DNA of 64,000 nucleotides from Myxococcaceae bacterium (GCA_016793095.1 JAEUJQ010000032.1:1-64000); one strand, 5' to 3'. Counted from the first letter of the stretch, positions 7,586-16,223 are shown. Numbers and translations are program-made. The notes: generated by a model from the letters alone, not told the origin.

Positions 7586-8691
7586 CCGCACACCAGCTGC
7601 TCACGACTTCGTACTCGGAGACCTGGGCCATCGAGCCGCGCCCTGAGCTGCCGTTCCCGTTGGTGCTCGAGCTCGTCTCGTCGCCCATGACGCAGCCGAC
7701 GCTCGAGCGCCTCAGCCGCTGGGTGAACGACTACGTGAAGCGTGGCCCGCCCTGGCAGGACGTCGTGGACGCCGATCTCGACCCGGCGCGCCTGTCGCTC
7801 GTCCTCGAGCGCTTCGTGGGCATCTCGCTGGCTGACGTGCTGCGCAACCTGAGTGAGGAGCGCTGGGTGTTGCCGGCCCCGACCTGGCTGTCCGCGGCGG
7901 AGGGGCTCTTCGACGCCTTCGAGCGCTGCGGCGACCAGCTGCTGCGCGAGCCACCCTGCCCCTACGGCATCGGCTGGTCGTTGCGTGGGGACCTCGTGCT
8001 CGCCCCGCTCGCGCTCAACGCGCTGCTCGCCAGCGGCGCTGACGTCGGCGATCACACCGTGCTGTTCTCGCCGGAGCACGTGCTGGGGCGCCCGCTCACC
8101 GAGCGCTCGCTCGTCTTCGAGCTGGCCGTCTGCCTGTCATGGCTGGTGACCGGCTGGCACCCGCTCGAGGCCGAGACCGGTGGCCACATCGGTGGCCTGT
8201 TGCGGGCTGAGCGGCCACTGGCGGCCGGGTGGAAGCTCGGCTCGCCGGCTGAGCTGACGGCCGTGCTCGAGCAGGCGATGGCGCATGACGCGGCTGCGCG
8301 ATTCACGTCGCTGTCCACGTTCCGCCGAGCCGTGCGCAGCGCGCTCCCCGTCCGCCCCAGCTCCAGGACCGAGACCTTCAGCACGCTGCAGGCCGTGACC
8401 CACCGGCTCGTCGATCGTCTGGTCGAGCACCTCTGGACGAAGGACACGCTCTTGCCGGCGACCTGGGACGGCTTGTGGCCCGAGGGCATTCACCCGCTCG
8501 AGGGCCTGTCAGTCGTGGAGGACCGGCTGCTGGAGCACCGGGTCGACAAGCGCACCTTCACGCGCCGGGCCGAGGTGGGGCCCTCGCTGCGCCCCTGGCG
8601 CACGCCGCCGGAGCGGGTCGAAGATGACGTCGCCTTCCGCCGCGCCGATGCGGACCGCTGGTGGGTCGGCGCACCCCTGCTTCCCCGCTGA
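7582..8691 (+). CDS. Protein kinase-fold protein without catalytic residues (pseudokinase-like)
   Basis: A 369-residue protein. SLVLERFVGISLADVL resembles the hinge of Ser/Thr kinases (LVMEYVxGxSLxxLL). The later FSPEHVLGRPLTERSLVFELAVCLSWLVTGWHPLE resembles the APE helix and the SDVYSLGVxLYELLTGxxPF region. No glycine loop, VAxK lysine, HRD or DFG motif is present, so phosphotransfer is unlikely. The C-terminal ~90 residues are Arg/Trp-rich and unrecognised. I chose GTG 7582 because GGAGG lies about eight bases upstream. Myxobacteria are rich in Ser/Thr kinases and degenerate relatives; a scaffold or regulatory role is an inference. Confidence 0.6.
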   Translation: MTAHQLLTTSYSETWAIEPRPELPFPLVLELVSSPMTQPTLERLSRWVNDYVKRGPPWQDVVDADLDPARLSLVLERFVGISLADVLRNLSEERWVLPAPTWLSAAEGLFDAFERCGDQLLREPPCPYGIGWSLRGDLVLAPLALNALLASGADVGDHTVLFSPEHVLGRPLTERSLVFELAVCLSWLVTGWHPLEAETGGHIGGLLRAERPLAAGWKLGSPAELTAVLEQAMAHDAAARFTSLSTFRRAVRSALPVRPSSRTETFSTLQAVTHRLVDRLVEHLWTKDTLLPATWDGLWPEGIHPLEGLSVVEDRLLEHRVDKRTFTRRAEVGPSLRPWRTPPERVEDDVAFRRADADRWWVGAPLLPR

Positions 8692-8740
8692 CGCAACGGT
8701 GCGGTGGTGAATCGGAGTCCGGCGCGCCCGTCGGTTCAGC

Positions 8741-9331
8741 GTGCGCTCCGCGTGGCTCTTGATGATGACCGTCGCCTCGACGTCGTTCGGCCAGTCAGCC
8801 TGGGACCGTCAGCCCACCTCGGTTGGCGTCGGCGTCACCGGCCGATGGACGAAGGACGTGGTGACCGGTGGCTCGGGGCGCACCATCGCCGTCTCAGGCG
8901 CGGGGCCGGCGATGAACCTGTCGGGCTCGTTCGGCTGGTCCAGGGGCGCGTTCCGGCTCGGGGGGCTCGGCAGCTACGAGCTCATGATCGATCCGAGCCA
9001 CGACCTCGACGTGCGCTCCAACGGGCCGCTGCTTCCGTTGACCGAGTCGGCGCTGCGCGTGCGTACGGCGCATTTCTTCAGCCTGGGTCCCTTCCTGGGT
9101 GCACAGCTCGGCAGCGGGGACTTCTTCGGGTTCGCCGACGTGGCGGTGCTGGTCGACCTGATGGCGGCCGAGCTTGACGAGGTCGGCACGCGCCTCGGCC
9201 TGCGCTTCGTGCCCACCGCGCGGGTCGGCTTCAGCGTCGACCTCGGCCTCTGCACCTTCGAGCTGTGGGCGGTGGGCAGCACGCTCGTCACTCCACGCAT
9301 CGGGGTGGTGATGGCGGTCGGCTTCCACTGA
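8741..9331 (+). CDS. Exported beta-rich hypothetical protein
   Basis: A 196-residue protein with a signal-peptide-like start (VRSAWLLMMTVASTSFGQSAW, cleavage likely near FGQ/SA) and alternating short hydrophobic strands with Gly turns (LSGSFGWSRGAFRLGGLGSYEL; FSLGPFLGAQLGSGDFFGFADVAVLVDL; RVGFSVDLGLCTFELWAVG; PRIGVVMAVGFH). The pattern and the final aromatic-His terminus suggest a small outer-membrane barrel. It lies 49 bp after the pseudokinase-like gene in the same orientation and may belong to that unit. No family recognised. Confidence 0.6.
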   Translation: MRSAWLLMMTVASTSFGQSAWDRQPTSVGVGVTGRWTKDVVTGGSGRTIAVSGAGPAMNLSGSFGWSRGAFRLGGLGSYELMIDPSHDLDVRSNGPLLPLTESALRVRTAHFFSLGPFLGAQLGSGDFFGFADVAVLVDLMAAELDEVGTRLGLRFVPTARVGFSVDLGLCTFELWAVGSTLVTPRIGVVMAVGFH

Positions 9332-9372
9332 CCCTCGCACGCTGAGACCTTGCGTTGGGCCCGTGTCGAGCG

Positions 9373-10683
9373 TCAGTACGCCGTCACCTCGGCCTGCCAG
9401 TCGTTGCTATCGGACGACTTGCCCTTCTGCAGACCCATCAAGTTGGCGGCCATGGCGTCGAGCTTCTCTGAGCTCGCTTTGTCGCCCTTCTTCTCGGTGA
9501 GGTAGGGCGGGTCGGCGAGCGGGTTGTAGATGTAGCGGGTGCCGTCAGCGTTCTTCCCGAACAGCACCGCGTGCTGAGCGTGCGCGTTCAGCAGCTTCAT
9601 CTCTCCGTTCTCGTAGATGTAGGGCTGGCCCTTGCCGCTGATGGTGATTGGCTTTCCATCGGGGCCGAGACCGGTCGCCTTGTGCTCGCCGTAGAGGTTG
9701 GTTGCGACGTGCGCCGATTTGCCGGGTTCGATCTTGTCCCAGACCTTGTCGGAGACCTCACGGTTGTCGTCGGTGAAGGGGGCGAACCACTTCTCCTTCA
9801 CGATGACGGGCGCAGAGCCGTCCGTCAGGCCCACGGTCTTCTCCATCTCGCGAATGGCGCTCGTGCTGATCCCCGTGATGCCCCCAACGGGATCGCCGTC
9901 TTTGTCGAAGTGCTGCCGGTCGTTCTCTCGGGCAGGCACCATCAACGTCCACATGGCGTCGGCCGCCTTGTCGAGCTGGCCCCGCGTCACTTTGCCTGCC
10001 GAGAGTCCATCGACCGCGCTCTGGAGGTTCGTCACCGCGCGGTCGAGCGCCTTCTTGCGGTTGGGGTCGGTCTCCGACGCCTGCTGCTCCCTGGCCGTGG
10101 CGAGCGCCGCCGAGAGTCCCTTCTTCACTTCCTCGGGCCCACCTTTCATCAACAACGCCGCGATGATGGTGTTGGACTGGCAGCGCGCCTCGTCCGAGCG
10201 GGTCGAGTCGAGCTGGTCCTTCTGCCCGTACGTCGACAGGAACTTCTCTTTGTCGTTGAGGTCGACCACCTCGTCCGGCTTGCCGCTGTTCTTCTGGCTC
10301 CAGTTGGTCCCGCCCTCGACCCGCCTGGAGCTGTCGCGCTCCTCGCCGAAGAGCCTCGAGCCGAGGTCCTTCACGCCCTGCGGCACCTTGAACGACGGGA
10401 GCTCCTTCGCGCCGTCCTTCATCGCCTGCACGGCGCCGTCGACCTTCTGCTCGATGCGCTGACCGGTCACCCTGGCGAAGTCCTTCGCCTGCTCGTACTC
10501 ACTCCTGGCAAATGACTCGACGCGCGCCTCGGCTCGCACCACCGCGATCTTCACATCCGACGCCGTCTCCCTGACGGAGTCCACCGTCGAGCTCACTTTC
10601 GCCTCGACCTTCTTCTCGACCGACTCGACCGCGCTGGAGAGCTTGCTGGTGACGGTGGAAGTGTCGAACGAACCGATCTTCAT
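9373..10683 (-). CDS. Coiled-coil protein with a putative papain/C39-like cysteine peptidase core
   Basis: A 436-residue protein. Residues 1-95 are a long charged amphipathic/coiled-coil stretch (VTSKLSSAVESVEKKVEAKV). A globular part follows, in which Cys168 starts a helix (ARCQSNTIIAALLMKGG), His371 sits in a strand (LNAHAQHAVLFGKNADG), and Asn387 follows in YIYNPLADPP. The C...H...N/D order and local patterns resemble bacterial papain/C39-like peptidases, but this is inference and no family is recognised with certainty. There is no signal peptide. The ATG at 10681-10683 follows GGGAGG, which fixes the start. Confidence 0.6.
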   Translation of the reverse strand: MKIGSFDTSTVTSKLSSAVESVEKKVEAKVSSTVDSVRETASDVKIAVVRAEARVESFARSEYEQAKDFARVTGQRIEQKVDGAVQAMKDGAKELPSFKVPQGVKDLGSRLFGEERDSSRRVEGGTNWSQKNSGKPDEVVDLNDKEKFLSTYGQKDQLDSTRSDEARCQSNTIIAALLMKGGPEEVKKGLSAALATAREQQASETDPNRKKALDRAVTNLQSAVDGLSAGKVTRGQLDKAADAMWTLMVPARENDRQHFDKDGDPVGGITGISTSAIREMEKTVGLTDGSAPVIVKEKWFAPFTDDNREVSDKVWDKIEPGKSAHVATNLYGEHKATGLGPDGKPITISGKGQPYIYENGEMKLLNAHAQHAVLFGKNADGTRYIYNPLADPPYLTEKKGDKASSEKLDAMAANLMGLQKGKSSDSNDWQAEVTAY

Positions 10684-10823
10684 GAGCTGCCTCCCGGGGC
10701 GTCTCGAGGGGACGACCGAGCCGGGTTTCGTGGGACACGCCCGGTCGCATGAAGCTGCGTAGAGATGGCGGGCGGTGTCGCATGAGGTGCGACACACCCG
10801 GGACTGGAGCGAAAGGACGAAGG

Positions 10824-11195
10824 CTAACGCTTCTTCTTCGCCACCTTCTCGTACTGCACCGTCACCGTCGTGCCGATGCCGCCGCGCACCCACCACTGTG
10901 CCTCCACCTGCATGCGCCGCGGGGAGCAGGCCTTCACGAGATCGTCGAGCACGCGGTTGGTGACGGCCTCATGAAAGGCGCCCTCGTCGCGGTAGCTCCA
11001 GAGGTACAGCTTGAGGCTCTTGAGCTCGACGCAGTGCTGGTCGGGCACGTAGCGGATCTTGAAGTGGGCGAAGTCGGGCTGGCCGGTGAGGGGGCAGAGG
11101 CAGGTGAACTCCGGGCAGTCGAAGGCGATCTCATAGTCGCGGTCCGACGCGGGGTTCTTGAAGGTCTCGAGGTTCTTGCTGGGCTTCGAAGGCAT
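10824..11195 (-). CDS. queF: NADPH-dependent 7-cyano-7-deazaguanine reductase (QueF)
   Basis: A 123-residue unimodular QueF. The nucleophilic Cys lies in [17 protein letters not shown], and the NADPH/substrate-binding segment is [27 protein letters not shown]. It reduces preQ0 to preQ1 for queuosine in tRNA. Length and motifs match the short QueF class. It is transcribed divergently from tsaC across a 39-bp gap. No preQ1 riboswitch could be recognised in that short leader. Confidence 0.95.
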   Translation of the reverse strand: MPSKPSKNLETFKNPASDRDYEIAFDCPEFTCLCPLTGQPDFAHFKIRYVPDQHCVELKSLKLYLWSYRDEGAFHEAVTNRVLDDLVKACSPRRMQVEAQWWVRGGIGTTVTVQYEKVAKKKR

Positions 11196-11234
11196 GCCCG
11201 GCCCTTAGACGAAAATGCGGCTACCATCACGCCC

Positions 11235-12194
11235 GTGAGTGATGACGTTCAGGAGGCGGTCCGCGCGCTGCGCGCAGGAGGCCTCATCGGCCTGCCCACC
11301 GAGACCGTGTACGGGCTGGGCGCTGACGCCTCGAACGAGCTGGCCGTGCGGCGCATCTTCGCGGTGAAGGGCCGGCCGTCGAACCACCCCCTCATCGTGC
11401 ACCTGGCGAGCGTGGCGGTCGCGCGCCGGTGGGCCGCCGGGTGGCCGGACGAGGCTGACGCGCTCGCCGCGGCGTTCTGGCCCGGGCCGCTGACCCTCAT
11501 CCTCGAGCGGTCGCCGCTCGCGAGCGACGCGGTGACGGGCGGACAAGACACGGTCGGCCTGCGGGTGCCTGATCACCCGCTCGCGCTCGAGCTGCTGCGC
11601 ACGTTCGATGGAGGCGTCGCCGCGCCCTCGGCGAACCGCTTCGGGCGGGTGAGCCCCACGACGGCCCAGCACGTGCGTGACGAGCTGGGGGCAGACGTCG
11701 AGGTGGTGCTCGACGGCGGGCCGTGCCGTGTGGGCGTCGAGTCCACCATCGTCGATTTGAGCGGGCGCGCGCCGAGGCTGTTGCGCCCGGGAGGCGTCGC
11801 CAGGGAGGCGGTCGAGCGGGTGCTGGGGCGGCCTGTTCCGCTCGCCTCGCAGGCGACCGACGTGCGCGCGCCGGGCATGCTGGCCTCGCACTACGCGCCA
11901 CGCGCCGGTCTGTGGCTGGTGACCGCCGAGGCGCTCGCCGGCGAGGTGTCGTCACGGCTCGCGTCGGGGGCGAAGGTGGCGGTGCTCGCCGCGCGAGGGG
12001 TGCCGGTGCCAGCCGGCGTCACGCGCTTCGAGGTCGAGGACGAGGACGCAGCCTACGCGCGGGCGCTCTACGCGACGCTCCGCGAGGTCGACGCGCGCGG
12101 GCTCGACGTCGTCCTCGCGGTGCCACCTCCAGAGTCGGGCGTCGGCCTGGCCGTGGTGGACCGCCTGCGTCGCGCCAGCGCGCCACGAGCCTGA
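11235..12194 (+). CDS. tsaC: L-threonylcarbamoyladenylate synthase (TsaC/Sua5 type)
   Basis: A 319-residue Sua5-type enzyme. The YrdC domain occupies about residues 5-185 (GGLIGLPTETVYGLGADA, KGRPSNHPLIVH, FWPGPLTLIL, APSANRFGRVSPTTAQHV, ESTIVDL). A Sua5 C-terminal domain follows a linker (APGMLASHYAPRAGLWLV). It makes threonylcarbamoyl-AMP for the t6A37 tRNA modification. The GTG start at 11235 gives VSDDVQEAVRALRAGG and matches the usual N terminus of the family. Two tRNA-modification genes, queF and tsaC, therefore sit back to back. Confidence 0.94.
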   Translation: MSDDVQEAVRALRAGGLIGLPTETVYGLGADASNELAVRRIFAVKGRPSNHPLIVHLASVAVARRWAAGWPDEADALAAAFWPGPLTLILERSPLASDAVTGGQDTVGLRVPDHPLALELLRTFDGGVAAPSANRFGRVSPTTAQHVRDELGADVEVVLDGGPCRVGVESTIVDLSGRAPRLLRPGGVAREAVERVLGRPVPLASQATDVRAPGMLASHYAPRAGLWLVTAEALAGEVSSRLASGAKVAVLAARGVPVPAGVTRFEVEDEDAAYARALYATLREVDARGLDVVLAVPPPESGVGLAVVDRLRRASAPRA

Positions 12195-12240
12195 ACGCCT
12201 GGGGCACGCCTTTCGCTGCGCACGCCGGCTCGGCCGCGCG

Positions 12241-12517
12241 CACCACCATCGCCCGACGCCTCGCGATGCCCTTCGTACTTCCCTGTTGGTGCGCGCCGTG
12301 TCGGTAGCGCCCACCACCATTGCCGGACGCCTCGCGATGCCCTTCGCACTCCCCTGTTGGTGCACGCCGTGTCGGGAACGCCCACCACCATCGCCGGACG
12401 CCTCGCGATGTCCTTCGCACTTCCCTGTTGGTGCACGCCGTGTCGGGAGCACCCACCACCATCGCCGGACGCCTCGCGATGCCCTTCGCACTTCCCTGTT
12501 GGTGCACGCCGTCGGGC
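12241..12517. repeat. 71-bp tandem repeat, about 3.9 copies
   Basis: The string CACCACCAT recurs at 12241, 12312, 12383 and 12454, exactly 71 bp apart. Each unit continues with GCCGGACGCCTCGCGATG, then CCTGTTGGTGCACGCCGT, with only a few substitutions between copies. The array fills most of the 360-bp gap between tsaC and the lysR gene, which contains no gene. Nothing links it to a mobile element. Confidence 0.92.
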
Positions 12518-12554
12518 CGACAGGGTGCTGGAGGTGGCGAAGGACGCGTGGCCT

Positions 12555-13466
12555 TCACGCCTGCGCGCGCGCCACGTCGGCCACCAGCTTGCGGAACCAC
12601 GCGTGCCCGGCGTCGTGTCGGTTCCGCTCGTGCCACGCCTGGTGCAGGGAGAAGCCGGGAACGGGGAAGGGCAGCGGTCGTGCGACCAGACCCCAGGCGT
12701 GGGCGGACAACGCGATGAGCCGACGAGGCAGCACAGCTCCGAGATCACTCTGCGCGACCAGCGCCGGCACCAGGGAGAAGCTCGGCACGTGCGCCACCAG
12801 CCGGCGGCGATGGCCGAGGCGCTCGAGGGCCTCGTCGAGCCGGTTCCCGGGCTTGCCGTCTGGCGAGAGCGCGAGCTGTGCGATGCCGAGGTAGCGCTCG
12901 AGCGTGAGCGGCTGCCGCGCGGCGGGGTGCGCCTTCCGCACGACGAACGCGAAGCCCTCATCGAACAGCTTCGTCCACACGACGGCCTGACTCAGCGGGC
13001 GGGGCGGCGACCACATCACCTCGCAGGCCCCGGACGACAGCGCCTGCTCGGGCTCTGGCCCGATCTGCACGACCCGCACCGTCACCGAAGGCGCCTCCGC
13101 AGCCAACCGCTCGAGCAGGGGAGCCATCAGCACCGCGGTCCCGTAGTCCGCCGTCGCGACCACGAAGGTACGGCGCGAAGTGGCCGGATCGAACCCGGTG
13201 CCGGTCAGCAGCAGCTCATCGAGCCGCCCCATCAACGCCTCGAGCTCGGGCTGCAGCGAGAGCGCGCGGGGCGTCGCCAGCAGCCGGCCGCCGTCGCGCA
13301 CGAAGAGGGGGTCTCCCAGCGCCTGGCGGAGACGCCCGAGCGCTCTCGACACCGCTGGCTGCGACAGCCGCATGCGATCCGCCGTCGCCGTCACGCTGCC
13401 CGTCGCCAGGAGGTGACGGAACGTGGTCAGCAGGTTGAGGTCCTTCAGTTCATGCACCTGATGCAT
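12555..13466 (-). CDS. LysR-family transcriptional regulator
   Basis: A 303-residue LysR-type regulator. The N-terminal winged helix reads DLNLLTTFRHLLATGSVTATADRMRLSQPAVSRALGRLRQALGDPLFVRDGGRLLATPRA. A two-lobed effector-binding domain follows. I chose the ATG at 13464-13466 (MHQVHELKDLNLL), which has AGAAGAG just upstream; two Met codons 15-18 bases further upstream are alternatives. It is divergent from an NmrA-like gene, the usual arrangement when a LysR protein controls its neighbour. The effector is unknown. Confidence 0.9.
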   Translation of the reverse strand: MHQVHELKDLNLLTTFRHLLATGSVTATADRMRLSQPAVSRALGRLRQALGDPLFVRDGGRLLATPRALSLQPELEALMGRLDELLLTGTGFDPATSRRTFVVATADYGTAVLMAPLLERLAAEAPSVTVRVVQIGPEPEQALSSGACEVMWSPPRPLSQAVVWTKLFDEGFAFVVRKAHPAARQPLTLERYLGIAQLALSPDGKPGNRLDEALERLGHRRRLVAHVPSFSLVPALVAQSDLGAVLPRRLIALSAHAWGLVARPLPFPVPGFSLHQAWHERNRHDAGHAWFRKLVADVARAQA

Positions 13467-13489
13467 TCTCTTCTGGCGCATCATGCATT
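13461..13489. promoter_or_regulatory. Twin ATGCATT elements in the lysR-nmrA intergenic region
   Basis: ATGCATT occurs at 13461-13467 and again at 13483-13489, exactly 22 bp (two helical turns) apart, each containing the palindrome ATGCAT. A related ATGCA lies at 13452-13456. Regular spacing next to a divergent LysR gene makes this a candidate operator. The first copy overlaps the proposed lysR start codon. Confidence 0.35.
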
Positions 13490-13552
13490 GGACACATAGC
13501 ACGCCGGCGCGCATGGTGTGCTCGTCGTCAAACCCGATCACAGGAGTCACCC

Positions 13553-14410
13553 ATGTTCGTCGTTGCTGGAGTCACTGGTCACACGGGGGCCGTCGTCGCC
13601 GACACACTGCTCGCGAAGGGCCACAAGGTGCGCGTCATCGTGCGCAACGCCGAGAAGGGCGCCGCGTGGCAGAAGAAGGGCGCCGAGGTCGCGATCGCCG
13701 ACCTGGGCGACGCCGCCGCCATGACGAAGGCGCTCACGGGCGCGACCGCCGCGTACCTGCTCTCGCCACCCAACTTCGCCGCGAAGGACTTCATCGCCGA
13801 CCGCAGGCAACTGGTGGGCGGCCTCGCGAAGGCCGTCAAGGACTCGGGCACCAGGAGCTTCGTGTTCCTCTCGTCGGTGGGGGCTCAGCACCCGGCGGGC
13901 ACCGGCCCCATCGTCACCGTGCACAACGCCGAGCAGGCGCTCAAGACAGGCGCGCCCTCGGTCACCTTCCTCCGCGCGGCGTACTTCCTCGAGAACTGGG
14001 GCTCGGTCATTCCCGTCGCGAAGGCGCAGGGTGTGTTGCCGCACTTCGGCGCGGTGGACGTGAAGTTCTCGCAGGTCTGCACGAAGGACATCGGCCTCGC
14101 CGCGGTCGACGCGCTCCTCAAGCCCGCCGACGGCGTCCGGGTGATGGAGCTGGCCGGCCGGGAAGACTGGTCGGTGCAGGACGTGGCGGCGGCGCTGTCG
14201 TCGCTCCTCGGCAAGCCCGTTCAGGCGGTCGCCGCGCCTGTGGACGGCGCGAAGGCGGGCCTCATGCAGGCCGGCGTCCCCGAGACGATGGCGACCCTCT
14301 ACGCCGAGATGTACGCCGGCATCGGGAAGGGGCTGGTGGCCTGGGAGAAGCCGGGCAGCGTCACCCGCGGCACGACGGCGCTCCTCGACGCGCTGCGGCC
14401 GCTGGTCTGA
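13553..14410 (+). CDS. NmrA-like NAD(P)-binding oxidoreductase
   Basis: A 285-residue atypical short-chain dehydrogenase. The nucleotide-binding start is MFVVAGVTGHTGAVVADTLLAKGHKVRVIVRN, a GxxGxxG-type Rossmann loop followed by Arg, which favours NADP(H). The canonical catalytic YxxxK is not evident, as in NmrA/HSCARG and QorB-type redox sensors or quinone reductases. SFVFLSSVGAQ and VTFLRAAYFLENW are typical of the NmrA family. It is divergent from a LysR regulator and is probably its target. Substrate unknown. Confidence 0.85.
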   Translation: MFVVAGVTGHTGAVVADTLLAKGHKVRVIVRNAEKGAAWQKKGAEVAIADLGDAAAMTKALTGATAAYLLSPPNFAAKDFIADRRQLVGGLAKAVKDSGTRSFVFLSSVGAQHPAGTGPIVTVHNAEQALKTGAPSVTFLRAAYFLENWGSVIPVAKAQGVLPHFGAVDVKFSQVCTKDIGLAAVDALLKPADGVRVMELAGREDWSVQDVAAALSSLLGKPVQAVAAPVDGAKAGLMQAGVPETMATLYAEMYAGIGKGLVAWEKPGSVTRGTTALLDALRPLV

Positions 14411-14463
14411 GACGACTGCCGGGCCGATCCCGCCGGGAAGTCCTGACTCCCGAAGAGTGAGCC

Positions 14464-15560
14464 GGCGCGTTCAGCCCGCTCCGCGGCGAATACTGACGTC
14501 GCGACGGGCGAGCGCGCGTTCAGCCCGCTCCGCGGCGAGTCCTGACGTCGCGACGGGCGAGCGCGTGCTCTTCCCGCTCCGCGGCGAGTCTGACGTCGCG
14601 ACGGGCGAGCGCGTGTTCTTCCCGCGGCGGCGAGTCCTGACATCACAACGGGCGAGCGCGCGTCCAGCCCGCTCCGCGGCGAGTCCTGACGTCGCGACGG
14701 GCGAGCGCGTGTTCTTCCCGCTCCGCGACGAGTCCTCACGTCGCGACGGGCGAGCGCGCGTCCAGCCCGCTTCGCGGCGAGTCCTCACCACGCGACGGGC
14801 GAGCGCGTGCTTCCGCTCCGCGGCTGACGTCGCGACGGGCGAGCGCGCGTCCAGCCCGCTCCGCGGCGAGTCTGACGTCGCGACGGGCGAGCGCGTGTTC
14901 TTCCCGGGCGGCGGCGAGTCCTGACGTCGCGACGGGCGAGCGCGTGTTCTTCCCGCGGCGGCGAGTCCTGACATCACAACGTGCGAGCGCGCGTCCAGCC
15001 CGCTCCGCGGCGAGTCTGACGTCGCGACGGGCGAGCGCGTGTTCTTCCCGCTCCGCGGCGAGTCTGACGTCGCGACGGGCGAGCGCGTGTTCTTCCCGCT
15101 CCGCGGCGAGTCCTCACGTCGCGACGGGCGAGCGCGTGCTCTTCCCGCTCCGCAGCGAGTCCTCACGTCGCGACGGGCGAGCGCGCGTCCAGCCCGCTCC
15201 GCGCGAGTCCTGACGTCGCAACGGGCGAGCGCGTGCTCTTCCCGCTCCGCGGCGAGTCCTGACATCACAACGTGCGAGCGCGCGTCCAGCCCGCTCCGGG
15301 GCGAGTCTTACGTCGCGACGGGCGAGCGCGTGCTCTTCCCGCTCCGCGGCGAGTCCTGACATCACACCGTGCGAGCGCGCGTCCAGCCCGGGGCGAGTCT
15401 GACGTCGCGACGGGCGAGCGCGTGTTCTTCCCGGGCGGCGGCGAGTCCTGACGTCGCGACGGGCGAGCGCGCGTCCAGCCCGCTCCGCGCGAGTCCTCAC
15501 GTCGCGACGGGCGAGCGCGCGTTCTTCCCGCTCCGCGGCGAGTCCGCTGTCGCGACGGCC
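14464..15560. repeat. Large intergenic tandem array, about 22 units of 41-49 bp
   Basis: The core CGTCGCGACGGGCGAGCGCG or a close variant recurs about 22 times, 41-49 bp apart, plus a degenerate last unit near 15550. Each unit ends in a segment like CCCGCTCCGCGGCGAGTCC. Units come in two alternating versions (GTTCTTCCCG or GTCCAGCCCG after the core). Larger blocks are duplicated, for example the segment near 14618-14690 reappears near 14945-15020. The core contains the perfect 10-bp palindrome CGTCGCGACG. Frames stay open on both strands, but only through repeat translation, and I annotate no gene here. The surrounding gap 14411-15674 is otherwise empty. Confidence 0.92.
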
Positions 15561-15674
15561 GCGCCGAGTTCGCTGATGCCCTCGCCTGCGTCGCCCTCCT
15601 CGGCCATGGAGCACCTGCGCGCTGTGGACGGCCTCGAGGCCCCAGGCGTTTCGTGGCGTCAGCCGAGCGCGCCG

Positions 15675-16223
15675 TCAAACGAACGCGCGCAGGCCTGTGT
15701 GCAGCGCCAGCAGCGCCGCTCGGGTGCGCGTCTTCACCGTTCCCAGCGGCAACCCCGTCTTCGCGGCGATCTCGCTCTGCGACAGACCCTCGTCCCAGGC
15801 CAGCTCGAGCAGGGAGCGCTGCTCGACGGGCAGCTTCGCCACCTGCGCGCGCACCACCGTCCGGGCTCGCGCCCCATCGACGACCTCGTCCGGAGCCTTC
15901 GAGCCCTCAGCTGACGCCCGGCGCTCGAGGTCAAGGGTGCGCTCGACGGTGCCCCTGGCGCGCAGCCGATCGATCGCCCGGCTCTTCACGATCGTGACGA
16001 GCCACGCGGCGAGGTTGGCGCGCTCCGGCTGGTAGTGGGCGGCCCGGCGCCAGGCCTCGAGGAAGGTCTCCTGCACGACCTCCTCGGCCTCGGCGCGACT
16101 GCGCAGGAGCCGCTGCGCCACGGCCAGCACGACCGGGGCGTGCGTGGCATAGATGGCCGACAACGCCTCGCGATCGCCGCGCGCGAGCCTGTCGGAGAGG
16201 GCGCGCTCGTCCACCTGGCTCAC
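15675..16223 (-). CDS. ECF RNA polymerase sigma factor
   Basis: A 182-residue ECF sigma factor. Region 2 is seen in YATHAPVVLAVAQRLLRSRAEAEEVVQETFLEAWRRAAHYQPERANLAAWLVTIVKSRAIDRLR. Region 4 is seen in LPVEQRSLLELAWDEGLSQSEIAAKTGLPLGTVKTRTRAALLAL. The GTG at 16221-16223 is chosen because GGAGGACGC precedes it and because it overlaps the anti-sigma stop (GTGA). The gene is cotranscribed after its probable anti-sigma factor, an order opposite to the common sigma-first arrangement. Confidence 0.92.
   Translation of the reverse strand: MSQVDERALSDRLARGDREALSAIYATHAPVVLAVAQRLLRSRAEAEEVVQETFLEAWRRAAHYQPERANLAAWLVTIVKSRAIDRLRARGTVERTLDLERRASAEGSKAPDEVVDGARARTVVRAQVAKLPVEQRSLLELAWDEGLSQSEIAAKTGLPLGTVKTRTRAALLALHTGLRAFV

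Noticed and set aside
11196-11234. preQ1 riboswitch for queF.
   Set aside because: The 39-bp gap shared by two divergent genes shows no C-rich loop with A-rich tail typical of preQ1-I.
14464-15560. Long open reading frames on both strands through the repeat array (for example an Arg/Ala-rich ORF of about 265 residues).
   Set aside because: They arise from translating a tandem repeat whose units lack stops; lengths of 41-49 bp shift the frame between units, and there is no start signal or protein-like composition.
14464-15560. CRISPR array.
   Set aside because: Units are contiguous repeats with internal variation and no unique spacers, and no cas genes are nearby.
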